Positions 1 to 7,121 of a stretch of DNA of 12,849 bases are shown here, piece by piece. The notes under the pieces were generated by a model. It was not told the DNA's origin and did not search any database. It was given only the letters and a program-made list of their open reading frames with translations. Source of the DNA: Gp6-AA40 sp050742535 (GTDB taxonomy: Bacteria; Acidobacteriota; Vicinamibacteria; Vicinamibacterales; UBA2999); assembly GCA_050742535.1 (NCBI GenBank), contig JBOGIQ010000158.1, forward strand, positions 1 to 12,849, read 5' to 3'. The translations under genes were made by a program, and so were the position numbers. Position 1 is the first letter of the stretch. Each line of letters begins with the position of its first letter.

Positions 1-38
1 GCATCAGGGGCAAACCGTCTACTTTTCCTGACATTCAA

Positions 39-2111
39 ATGATTACGGCAACCGGCCGCGGAGACGCGAAGACGCGGAGCTCATTGCTTTCTGTGGTCGT
101 CTGGGTCGCAGTCTCGATTGCGGGCGCCGGTGCGTTTGGCATGCTCGCGCTCGCGCGGGGGGAGACGATCAGCGCGGCGTGGCTCGTTGTTGCCGCGGTA
201 TGCACCTACCTCGTCGCCTATCGCTTCTACTCGCGCTTCATCGCGGCGAAGGTGTTCGGCCTCGACCCGCGCCGCGCGACGCCGGCCGAGCGGCTCGACA
301 ACGGCCGCGACTTCGTCCCGACGTCACGCTGGATTCTCTTCGGACATCACTTCTCCGCCATCTCCGGTGCCGGCCCACTGGTCGGCCCGACCCTGGCCGC
401 GCAGTTCGGCTTCCTGCCCGGCACGATCTGGTTGATCGCCGGTGTCGTCCTTGGCGGTGCGGTTCAGGACATGTTGATCCTGTGCGCGTCGATGCGCCGC
501 GACGGCAAGTCGCTCGGCCAGATCGCAAAAGAGGAAGTGAACCCGGTTGCCGGAATGGCCGCGATGATCGCGATCTTCGCGATCATGATCATCCTCCTCG
601 CCGTCCTCGGCCTGGTCGTCGTCAACGCACTGCGCGACAGCCCATGGGGCCTGTTCACGATTTCGTGCACGATTCCGATCGCCTTGCTGATGGGCCTGTG
701 GATGAACAATCTGCGGCCCGGCAAGGTCGCCGAGGCCACCGCGATCGGGATCCTCCTGCTGATTGCCGCGCTGGTCGGCGGGCAATGGGTGTCGCAGAGC
801 GGAACGTGGGGGCCGGCGTTTACGTGGTCGGGCCAGAGCCTGGCATGGGCGGTGATGATGTACGGCTTCGTCGCGGCGGTTCTGCCGGTGTGGCTGCTGC
901 TGGCGCCGCGCGACTATCTGTCGGCCTTCATGAAGGTCGGGACGATCCTCGTGCTCGGCCTGGCGATCATCATCGTGATGCCGCCGTTGAAGCTGCCCGC
1001 GCTCACGCAGTTCATCGACGGCACCGGGCCCGTGTTCGCGGGCAAGCTGTTTCCATTTGCGTTCATCACGATCGCCTGCGGCGCCGTGTCCGGATTCCAC
1101 GCGCTGGTGTCGAGCGGCACCACGCCGAAGATGCTCCGTTGCGAACCGGACGCGCGTTTGGTCGGCTACGGCAGCATGCTCACGGAATCGCTGGTCGGCG
1201 TCATGGCGATGATTGCCGCGGCGACGCTGGAGCCTGGTCTTTACTTCGCGATGAATGTGGGTCCGGCAACGCTTGGCACCACGTCGGCGGCGGCCGCTCA
1301 GACGGTTGCGCAGTGGGGGTTCACCATCGCACCGGACCAACTGGACGCGCTGGCGAAATCGATGGGCGAATCGACGCTGCTGTCGCGAACCGGCGGCGCG
1401 CCCAGCCTGGCCGTCGGCATGGCGGGAATCCTCGGCGGCGTCTTCACCGGTCCCGGCCTCGCGCTCTGGTATCACTTCGCGATCATGTTCGAGGCCGTGT
1501 TCATCCTCACCACGATCGACGCCGGTACGCGCGTCGGCCGCTTCATGCTGCAGGAGCTCCTGGCTCACGCCTACGCGCCCCTCGGGCGCACCTCGTGGTA
1601 TCCGAGCATCATCGTGTCGTCGTTTCTCGTCGTCGCCGGCTGGGGATACTTCCTCTATCAGGGCGTCATCGACCCGTACGGGGGCATCAACTCGTTGTGG
1701 CCGCTGTTCGGCATCGCCAATCAGCTGCTGGCGGCCGTTGCCTTGTGCGTGGCGACGACCGTGCTGGTGAAGATGGGGCGTCAGCGCTACATGTGGGTGC
1801 CGCTCGTCCCGCTGGCGTGGCTTGCGGCGGCAACGTTGACGGCCGGGTGGCAGAAGGTCTTCTCCCCCGATCCGAAGCTCGGATTTCTGGCGCACGCAGA
1901 GTCGTTGAGGAACTCGACGCTGCCGGCGGCGTCACGCATGATCTTCAACGACCGGCTCGACGCCGGGCTGGCGCTGTTCTTCATGGCCATCGTGCTGATC
2001 GTGATCCTCGCCTCGGTACGGGAGTGGTGGATGGTCCTGGCAGGGAAGAAGGCGCCGGTGGTTCATGAGGCGCCATATGTGGAATCGCGGTTGGCAGTAC
2101 GGCCGACGTAA
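39..2111 (+). CDS. cstA: CstA-family carbon starvation protein, pyruvate/peptide transporter
   Basis: A 690-residue multi-spanning inner-membrane protein, close to the length of E. coli CstA (about 700). Family hallmarks are seen throughout: GHHFSAISGAGPLVGP at residues 102-117, the AVQDM segment near 141-145, VLPVWLLLAPRDYLS at 281-295, CGAVSGFHALVSSGTTPKM at about 347-365, and near the C-terminus GGINSLWPLFGIANQLLA and TAGWQKVFSPD. E. coli members of the family take up pyruvate, with an older proposed role in peptide uptake during starvation; the substrate here is inferred. The ATG at 39 puts the first membrane helix where E. coli CstA has it, although no clear ribosome-binding site precedes it. 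The last residues (R-P-T) and the TAA stop lie inside a palindromic repeat that starts at 2101, so the extreme C-terminus is probably repeat-derived. The next gene is co-oriented 77 bases downstream, beyond the repeat, so co-transcription is uncertain. Confidence 0.96.
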   Translation: MITATGRGDAKTRSSLLSVVVWVAVSIAGAGAFGMLALARGETISAAWLVVAAVCTYLVAYRFYSRFIAAKVFGLDPRRATPAERLDNGRDFVPTSRWILFGHHFSAISGAGPLVGPTLAAQFGFLPGTIWLIAGVVLGGAVQDMLILCASMRRDGKSLGQIAKEEVNPVAGMAAMIAIFAIMIILLAVLGLVVVNALRDSPWGLFTISCTIPIALLMGLWMNNLRPGKVAEATAIGILLLIAALVGGQWVSQSGTWGPAFTWSGQSLAWAVMMYGFVAAVLPVWLLLAPRDYLSAFMKVGTILVLGLAIIIVMPPLKLPALTQFIDGTGPVFAGKLFPFAFITIACGAVSGFHALVSSGTTPKMLRCEPDARLVGYGSMLTESLVGVMAMIAAATLEPGLYFAMNVGPATLGTTSAAAAQTVAQWGFTIAPDQLDALAKSMGESTLLSRTGGAPSLAVGMAGILGGVFTGPGLALWYHFAIMFEAVFILTTIDAGTRVGRFMLQELLAHAYAPLGRTSWYPSIIVSSFLVVAGWGYFLYQGVIDPYGGINSLWPLFGIANQLLAAVALCVATTVLVKMGRQRYMWVPLVPLAWLAAATLTAGWQKVFSPDPKLGFLAHAESLRNSTLPAASRMIFNDRLDAGLALFFMAIVLIVILASVREWWMVLAGKKAPVVHEAPYVESRLAVRPT

Positions 2112-2170
2112 ACGTCGGCCTCTACCGGCCCCGTAGGTATGGTGGTAGAGGCCGACCTTCAGGTCGGCCT
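2101..2170. repeat. Composite palindromic element (REP/BIME-like) at the cstA stop
   Basis: This stretch of about 70 bases folds in two ways. Two small perfect hairpins sit at its ends: a 9-bp stem at 2101-2109/2112-2120 and a 10-bp stem at 2149-2158/2161-2170, each with a 2-base loop. A 13-bp inverted repeat joins the halves (2114-2126 with 2144-2156), and the outer ends are GGCCGAC and GTCGGCC. Paired, inverted small palindromes of this kind resemble REP/BIME elements. It contains the cstA stop codon and ends 7 bases before the ribosome-binding site of the next gene, so it may act as a transcription terminator or attenuator. That role is inferred. Confidence 0.8.
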
Positions 2171-2176
2171 TTCAAC

Positions 2177-2181
2177 AGGAG
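2177..2181 (+). promoter_or_regulatory. Ribosome-binding site for the PQQ dehydrogenase GTG start
   Basis: AGGAG lies 7 bases before the GTG at 2189. This decides the GTG over the ATG at 2198, which would be 16 bases away from it. Confidence 0.7.
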
Positions 2182-2188
2182 CGTTTCT

Positions 2189-4096
2189 GTGCATCCGATG
2201 ATTCGAACCTCGCTGTGTGCCGTGGTCTCAGCAACCGCGCTGTTCATCTCCACCGTCTGGGTCGGCGCGCAGGCGCCGGCTGCCGCGCCAGCCCAGGCTC
2301 CGCCGCCCGCTCAGGGCGCACCAGCTCCCGGTCCCGGCCGCGGCGGGCTGCCGGGCACGGAGAGCGGCTGGGCGACGTTCCAGGGCCAGTGCGTTCAATG
2401 CCACTCGATCCAGCCGCTCGGCAAAGGGCCGACCGCCTGGGACATCCGGCAGATGACGCCGGAGCGCATCGTCGCCGGTCTGACGAAATCGAGTCACACC
2501 GAGGGGCAGGCGCTCAGCGACATCCAGAAACGCCGCATCGCCGAGTTCATGAGCGGACGGCCCATGGGGAGCATCAACACCGGTGAGGCGAAGTCGATGC
2601 CGAACCAGTGCGCGGCGAACCCGCCGATGACGGATCCCGCGCGCAGCCCGTCGTGGAATGGCTGGGGCAACGATCTCGGCAACACACGGTTCCAGCCCGC
2701 AGCCGCGGCGCGGCTGACGGCGGCCGATCTCCCGCGCCTCAAGTTGAAGTGGTCGTTTGGCTTCCCGAACGGCGAAAGCAACAACGCCCAGCCGACGATT
2801 GTGTCCGGCCGCGTGTTCGCCGCGAGCGACAACGGCTACGTCTATTCGCTCGACGCGAAGACGGGGTGCGTGTACTGGTCGTTCCAGAACGGCTCGATCG
2901 TCCGCAACTCTCCCACAGTGGGCGCTGTGTCCGGCCAGGGCAACGCGCGCTACGCCGTGTTCTTCGGCGACGGCCACGCCAACGTGTTCGCGGTGGACGC
3001 GCAGACAGGTCGCCAGCTGTGGAAGGTGCGCGTGGACGATCACGTCGTCGCGCGAATCACCGCCGGCCTGAAGTACCACGATGGCCGCGTCTACGTGCCG
3101 GTGTCCGGCTCCGAAGAGTTCCAGAGCGGACGGCCGTTCTACCCGTGCTGCACCGCCCGGGGCGCGGTTGTCGCGCTCGACGCGAGCACAGGCAAGGAGA
3201 TCTGGAAGACCTACAACGTCGACGAGCCGAAGCCGTGGAAGAAGCAGCCGAACGGCGTTCAGCTCTACGGCCCGTCCGCCGGTGGTATCTGGGATTCGCC
3301 GACCATCGATACCGTCCGCGGCGTCCTCTACGTGGGCACGGGAGATCCGGTCACGCCGCCCGAATCAAAGCTCACCGATGCGATCGTCGCGATGGATCTG
3401 AAGACCGGCAAAGTGGTCTGGTCGCACCGGGTCCTCGACTACGACATGTTCATGGGCGGCTGCGCGGGCGCCGATCGCAGCGAAGCGTGTCCGGAAAAGA
3501 TGGGTCCCGACTTCGACATCGGCAACTCGCCGATTCTGGTCACGCTGCCGAACGGCAGGCGTGCGCTCTTTACAGGTACGAAGAGCGGAGAAGTCGTCGC
3601 GCTCGATCCTGACAAGAACGGCGCGGTGCTGTTCAAGCTGCACCCCGCGGGAGCGCCGGCCGGCGGCGGACGCGGACGAGGCGCGATCGTGTGGGGCGGC
3701 GCCGCGGATGCGCGTCAGGTGTACTACGGCATGGCCGCGGCAGGTATGGGCGCGGTGGACGCGAGCACCGGGAAGGTCGCGTTCGTCTTTACGGCTCCCG
3801 GCGTCGGCGGTCGCGGCGTTGCAGCCCTCGGCGCGGCGCCGACGGCGATCCCGGGCGTTGTCTTCCAGGGCTCGGGGGACGGTCGTCTCTTTGCCGTGTC
3901 ACCGGAGGGCAAGCAACTCTGGGAGTTCAACACGGCGCAGGAGTTCGCCACGAACAACAAGGTCCCGGCGCGCGGTGGCGCGATCGCGACGTCCGGCGCC
4001 GCGGTCGTCGACGGGATGGTCTACGTGCAGTCCGGCTACGCGATCACCAGCGGCGCATCCGGCGGCAACGTGCTGCTCGCCTTCGGAATCGAGTAG
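2189..4096 (+). CDS. Secreted quinohemoprotein dehydrogenase (heme c domain plus PQQ beta-propeller), PVA-dehydrogenase-like
   Basis: A 635-residue exported protein. Residues 1-28 form a signal peptide ending VGAQA, followed by an Ala/Pro/Gly-rich linker to about 55. CVQCH at 68-72 is a single c-type heme site in a small cytochrome domain (about 58-125). From about 155 (WNGWGNDLGNTRFQP, 156-170) to the end lie repeated propeller blades such as VYSLDAKTGCVYW, VFAVDAQTGRQLW and VVALDASTGKEIW. A vicinal Cys pair at 320-321 recalls the cysteine pair near PQQ in quinoprotein alcohol dehydrogenases, but I cannot place it structurally. The order heme domain then propeller, and the WNGWG motif, match polyvinyl-alcohol-dehydrogenase-type enzymes, which oxidise secondary alcohols in the periplasm and pass electrons through heme. 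The actual substrate is unknown. The GTG start is favoured by AGGAG at 2177-2181, 7 bases upstream; an ATG lies three codons in. Confidence 0.88.
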   Translation: MHPMIRTSLCAVVSATALFISTVWVGAQAPAAAPAQAPPPAQGAPAPGPGRGGLPGTESGWATFQGQCVQCHSIQPLGKGPTAWDIRQMTPERIVAGLTKSSHTEGQALSDIQKRRIAEFMSGRPMGSINTGEAKSMPNQCAANPPMTDPARSPSWNGWGNDLGNTRFQPAAAARLTAADLPRLKLKWSFGFPNGESNNAQPTIVSGRVFAASDNGYVYSLDAKTGCVYWSFQNGSIVRNSPTVGAVSGQGNARYAVFFGDGHANVFAVDAQTGRQLWKVRVDDHVVARITAGLKYHDGRVYVPVSGSEEFQSGRPFYPCCTARGAVVALDASTGKEIWKTYNVDEPKPWKKQPNGVQLYGPSAGGIWDSPTIDTVRGVLYVGTGDPVTPPESKLTDAIVAMDLKTGKVVWSHRVLDYDMFMGGCAGADRSEACPEKMGPDFDIGNSPILVTLPNGRRALFTGTKSGEVVALDPDKNGAVLFKLHPAGAPAGGGRGRGAIVWGGAADARQVYYGMAAAGMGAVDASTGKVAFVFTAPGVGGRGVAALGAAPTAIPGVVFQGSGDGRLFAVSPEGKQLWEFNTAQEFATNNKVPARGGAIATSGAAVVDGMVYVQSGYAITSGASGGNVLLAFGIE

Positions 4097-4104
4097 TGTG
4101 GAAA

Positions 4105-4139
4105 TTCGTGGCGCGAACCCTTCGGGTTCGCCCCACGAA
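4105..4139. terminator. Hairpin between convergent genes, possible bidirectional terminator or dispersed palindrome
   Basis: Arms 4105-4120 and 4124-4139 are complementary over 16 positions with one C/C mismatch, around a 3-base TTC loop. It starts 8 bases after the stop of the PQQ dehydrogenase gene and ends 8 bases before the stop of the opposing gene, an ideal place for a shared terminator. There is no strong T-run on either side, so it may instead be a copy of a dispersed palindromic repeat. Confidence 0.65.
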
Positions 4140-4147
4140 ATCCGCTC

Positions 4148-4651
4148 CTATCGCTTCACTGGAATCGTCCACTGCAGCGGGACGGATTCCGGCAGGTAGC
4201 AGACGCGGTCGTCGCACGCCTGATACGACAGCGTGCCGGTGATCTTCAGCGGTGCCGCTTTCGGCGGCACCGTTCCCACCTGGATGTTCATCGTCAGCTT
4301 GAAGGGATCGCTGAAGACGAGCACGCGTTCTTTCAGCGGCTTGAAAAAGTAAATCGACGGCTTCGGGTAGGCGGGCGGCGACGGCTTCAGCGATGGATGC
4401 CGATCCAGCGTCACCGTGATCGCCCGGTAGGTCGTCCCTGGCGCGTACACGTGCATGCGCTTCTTCGGCATCACGTTCACCACGAGCGAGAGGCGCCCGC
4501 CCGGCCGTGCGACATCCGGCGATATCGATGCGGTGAAGCTGAGGTGCGGAGTGTTGCGCGCGACGATGACGTCGGCGTCCAGTGGCACAACGTCGAGAGC
4601 AAGCAGAGCGGCGGCAAGGAGCGCGGTCATCCGGCTGAAGCCGGACTCCAC
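4148..4651 (-). CDS. Stand-alone DsbD N-terminal (alpha) domain protein, periplasmic
   Basis: A 167-residue exported protein. A hydrophobic segment at about 8-24 looks like a signal sequence. The rest (about 35-167) is an immunoglobulin-like fold of the DsbD N-terminal domain type, with PKKRMHVYAPG at 62-72 and the signature LSYQACDDRVCYLPES at 141-156. Cys146 and Cys151 match the redox pair of that domain (CX4C here, CX5C in E. coli DsbD). In DsbD this domain takes electrons from the C-terminal thioredoxin domain and gives them to periplasmic partners. Here the membrane and thioredoxin parts are absent, and the likely partner is the thioredoxin encoded just upstream. I chose the GTG at 4651, which has GGAGGG 4 bases before it and lies one base after the upstream stop; the ATG at 4630 is an alternative. 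The reading frame extends further upstream but only as overlap with the thioredoxin gene. Confidence 0.85.
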   Translation of the reverse strand: MESGFSRMTALLAAALLALDVVPLDADVIVARNTPHLSFTASISPDVARPGGRLSLVVNVMPKKRMHVYAPGTTYRAITVTLDRHPSLKPSPPAYPKPSIYFFKPLKERVLVFSDPFKLTMNIQVGTVPPKAAPLKITGTLSYQACDDRVCYLPESVPLQWTIPVKR

Positions 4652-4652
4652 A

Positions 4653-5159
4653 TTACCCTCCAAGTGCCTTCTGGATCTGCTGCTCGAGGCGAACTTCGTC
4701 GCCCGGGCTGACGCCGTCCTGTTTCGACAGAATCTCACCACGGGCATCCAGAAGGTAGTGCGTGGGCGTCATCCGGACCTTGTAGTCGTTCGGTGTCGAG
4801 CGGCCGCCGAGCAGCACCGGAACCGTGTACCCGTGCTTCGCGCGCCACTCGGGGATCAGCTTCCGTTCGTCCGGAACCACGTTGATCCACACCATGGAGA
4901 GTCCCTGGTCGCGGTACGTGTCGTACAGCTTCTGCACCTTGGGGAACGCCGCGTTGCAGTACGGGCACGTCGGAAAGAAAAACACGACCAGCGTGGCTTT
5001 GCCAAGCACGTCCGGCAGCGTCTTCTCGACGCCGTCGAGCGTCTTCAGCTTGAACGGCTTGAGCGTCTCCGCAGCCGCGAATGACGGGAGGGCCAGAACG
5101 AACGCCAAAAACACACAGAGGACGCGTGGCGCGCCCCACGATCGGAGCGGGTGTGCCAA
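4653..5159 (-). CDS. TlpA/AhpC-type periplasmic thioredoxin-like protein
   Basis: A 168-residue secreted thioredoxin-fold protein. Residues 1-30 form a signal peptide ending SFAAA. The active site is FFPTCPYCNAAFPK with the CXXC at 65-68, and the cis-proline is P132 in RMTPTHYLLD, both as expected for TlpA-like proteins that reduce disulfides in the periplasm. The CPYC dipeptide is glutaredoxin-like rather than the WCxPC common in TlpA. The redox partner is likely the DsbD-alpha protein whose gene begins one base downstream. The TTG start at 5159 lies 4 bases after the stop of the barrel gene, with GGGAG about 9 bases upstream; upstream in-frame sequence overlaps that gene and is Arg-rich and non-secretory. 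A GTG 14 codons in would leave a much shorter signal peptide. Translation is probably coupled to the genes on both sides. Confidence 0.88.
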   Translation of the reverse strand: MAHPLRSWGAPRVLCVFLAFVLALPSFAAAETLKPFKLKTLDGVEKTLPDVLGKATLVVFFFPTCPYCNAAFPKVQKLYDTYRDQGLSMVWINVVPDERKLIPEWRAKHGYTVPVLLGGRSTPNDYKVRMTPTHYLLDARGEILSKQDGVSPGDEVRLEQQIQKALGG

Positions 5160-5163
5160 TGGC

Positions 5164-6324
5164 TTACGCTCCCTCGCCGGGGCGGATGACTTCCGGAGTC
5201 TTCGGCGTTGCCGGCTGATCGCTGGCCGGCCGCGCGGGCATGGTGTGCGCGCTCGACTTTCCACCCAGGCGGACCGAATACGTCACGATCGAGACGTAGT
5301 CCGGGAACGTCGAGTCGCCGGCGCTGCCGGTGTTCGGGTTCGACCACCGGTTGAAGTAGTAGCCGACGGGGAAATTGAACGATACCGCGTGCCGGCCCTG
5401 CATCACCGTCACGCCCGGCTCCCAGTACATCGTGACACCAGGACGGCGGAAGCCGTTGGAGTGGCCGAGCAGGTCGTAGCGGGGGACGCCTTCCACCCTC
5501 CACGCGAGCGACGCAGTGAGGGTGTTGGTAATCGGAACCGACCCGCCGGCGCGAAACACGAACTGATCCGACACCGTGTTGATATTCGTCGGCGTCGCAT
5601 TCGACACCATGTTGCCGCGCGACGCCGTGCCGGTGTCTTTGGGGTTTGCCAGCCAGGTCCCGCCACCGAACGTGGTGACACGACCGAACTGCTTGTAGGC
5701 CTGGAAATCCATGATGGCGCCCCAGCCGCCGTCGCCGGGATGCACGGAGATGTCGACAAACCGTTCGACGTTGTTGTTGCCGTTGCCGTCCGGGAAGATG
5801 TCCGTGGCTTCGTTGTTGCCGGTCGGGAACTTGACGCCGCCGCCGACGATGATGTTCCAGCTGCGCGCGGAGGTGGACGGGTTGAACAGTGAGAAACGCG
5901 CCAGCGTCGTGACGTCACCGAGGCCGCGGGCGTTCTCGTTCGCGCGTGCGCCCGGCCCGCCGGTACGCGGCGATGGGATGCCCCATGACGACTCGATGAA
6001 CGGAATCCCGGCCATCAGACTGACGCGTGGGGACAGCTGATAACCGACCGTCGCCGTGACCGCATTCTGCCGGTTCACCACATAGGTCTGCTCGTGCTCA
6101 CGCTCCGCCTGGTACACGCTTCCGCGGTAATGGTGGTCGGCGATCGAGCTGCGACCGTTGAAGGTGATCGTCCAGCTGCCGACATCCGAGTCCAGCGACC
6201 CTGTGGTGCCGAAGATCGGCGCGGTCTGGCGGAGGAGGATGCAGCCCTGCGCAAAGGCGTCGCTGGCGGACGCCGCGACGAGCATGGCCGTACAAGCACC
6301 GACGAGGAACGACTTTCCATGCAT
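5164..6324 (-). CDS. Predicted outer-membrane beta-barrel protein, function unknown
   Basis: A 386-residue exported protein. Residues 1-25 form a clear signal peptide (cleavage likely after AFA, followed by QGC; not a lipobox). The body alternates short amphipathic strands with Gly/Asn/Asp-rich loops, for example VGYQLSPRVSLMAGIPF at about 93-109, GLGDVTTLARFSLF at 134-147 and GGGVKFPTG at 161-169, a pattern seen in phenol-degradation MetA-like and other transporter-type barrels. DIFPDGNGNNN at 175-185 could be a metal-binding or surface loop. The last strand (YVSIVTYSVRLGG, about 343-355) is followed by a 30-residue Pro/Ala-rich tail, so the protein does not end in the usual terminal aromatic residue. 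I chose ATG 6324, which starts the signal peptide directly, over an in-frame TTG at 6357; AGGA lies about 9 bases upstream. It leads a tight unit with the thioredoxin and DsbD-alpha genes. The substrate is unknown. Confidence 0.75.
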   Translation of the reverse strand: MHGKSFLVGACTAMLVAASASDAFAQGCILLRQTAPIFGTTGSLDSDVGSWTITFNGRSSIADHHYRGSVYQAEREHEQTYVVNRQNAVTATVGYQLSPRVSLMAGIPFIESSWGIPSPRTGGPGARANENARGLGDVTTLARFSLFNPSTSARSWNIIVGGGVKFPTGNNEATDIFPDGNGNNNVERFVDISVHPGDGGWGAIMDFQAYKQFGRVTTFGGGTWLANPKDTGTASRGNMVSNATPTNINTVSDQFVFRAGGSVPITNTLTASLAWRVEGVPRYDLLGHSNGFRRPGVTMYWEPGVTVMQGRHAVSFNFPVGYYFNRWSNPNTGSAGDSTFPDYVSIVTYSVRLGGKSSAHTMPARPASDQPATPKTPEVIRPGEGA

Positions 6325-6365
6325 GGCCGGTGATCCTACGGGTCCGTCTGGCGGCAATCCATACT

Positions 6366-6395
6366 GGAAACCAATTAGGGGGAAACCAATTACGG
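6366..6395. repeat. 15-bp tandem repeat, two copies, upstream of the barrel gene
   Basis: Two adjacent 15-base units (6366-6380 and 6381-6395) differ at one position; each begins GGAAACCAATTA. The pair covers the last codon and stop of yggS and lies 42 bases upstream of the barrel gene's ATG. It could be a double operator for the three-gene envelope unit or a dispersed short repeat; the sequence alone does not decide. Confidence 0.6.
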
Positions 6396-7082
6396 TTCAC
6401 GGCGGCCGAAAATCGCTGTGCCGACGCGGACGATTGTGGCCCCTTCCTGGATGGCCACCTCGAAATCGGCGCTCATGCCCATCGACATTTCCCGCAGCAT
6501 TCCGGCCGGTACGCCGGCGCGGAGCCATCCCTCGCGGAGGCCGCGCAGCTGGCGGAACCACGGGCGGGCGTCCTCTGCCGTATCCGGCAGCGGCGGCAGC
6601 GTCATCAGCCCGACGACCCGGGCCGCCCGGCAACGCCCCGCTTCCTCGAGAATGCCCGGGACATCGGCCGGCGGCACACCGTGCTTCGTCGCTTCGCCGG
6701 CCAGATCGACTTGTACGAGCAGCTCCGGCGCGTGTCCCGAATCCGCCGCGGCGGCATCGAGCTTCCGCAGCAGATCGATGCTGTCCACCGACTGAATCAT
6801 CGCGAAGGCGGGAGCCGCCTTTCGCGCCTTGTTGGTCTGCAGGTGTCCGAGCAGATGCCAGCGCGCGTCGAGATCGGCCGACGCGCCGATCTTCTCGAGC
6901 GCTTCCTGGACGCGGTTCTCGCCAAAGTCGCGCTGTCCGGCGGCATACGCGGCACGGACAGCGTCGAGCGGAAAGGTCTTGGAGACGGCGACGAGCCGAA
7001 CGGAGGACGGGTCCCGTCCGGCTCCCCGGGCCGCCGCGTCGATACGCGCGCGAACCTCGGAGAGCCTTACGGCGATGGACAT
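6390..7082 (-). CDS. yggS: YggS/PROSC-type pyridoxal-phosphate homeostasis protein
   Basis: A 230-residue cytosolic protein with all the usual marks of the YggS (PLPBP) family: the PLP-binding lysine K35 in LVAVSKTF, FGENRVQE at 53-60, WHLLGHLQTNK at 75-85, and the C-terminal phosphate-binding block MSMGMSADFEVAIQEG at 199-214 followed by VRVGTAIFG. Members bind PLP as a fold-type III barrel without known enzymatic activity and buffer free PLP and amino-acid/keto-acid balance. Length is normal. The ATG at 7082 has no Shine-Dalgarno sequence, because the space before it (7086-7121) is entirely a 9-base tandem repeat. It lies downstream of the TPR gene in the same orientation and in the same strand block as glyA, a major PLP enzyme, although two genes lie between them. 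Confidence 0.97.
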   Translation of the reverse strand: MSIAVRLSEVRARIDAAARGAGRDPSSVRLVAVSKTFPLDAVRAAYAAGQRDFGENRVQEALEKIGASADLDARWHLLGHLQTNKARKAAPAFAMIQSVDSIDLLRKLDAAAADSGHAPELLVQVDLAGEATKHGVPPADVPGILEEAGRCRAARVVGLMTLPPLPDTAEDARPWFRQLRGLREGWLRAGVPAGMLREMSMGMSADFEVAIQEGATIVRVGTAIFGRREP

Positions 7083-7085
7083 CAG

Positions 7086-7121
7086 TCGAACGGTTCGAAC
7101 GTCTCGAACGATTCGAACGTT
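7086..7121. repeat. Four copies of a 9-bp tandem repeat (TCGAACGNN) filling the TPR-yggS gap
   Basis: Units start at 7086, 7095, 7104 and 7113; each reads TCGAACG plus two variable bases on the + strand. The array takes up the whole gap and runs into the TPR gene's stop codon (7120-7122). The same unit occurs in the opposite orientation inside the dinG gene at 9054-9125. Confidence 0.9.

Noticed and set aside
1..38. Promoter or regulatory leader for cstA
   Set aside because: Only 38 bases are in the window, with no convincing -10/-35 pair or ribosome-binding site; upstream sequence would be needed.
179..2068. Long open frame of 629 codons overlapping cstA on the same strand, and a 523-codon one on the opposite strand
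   Set aside because: Arg/Ala/Gly/His-rich translations typical of out-of-frame GC-rich DNA, no family features, and fully covered by the clearly conserved cstA.
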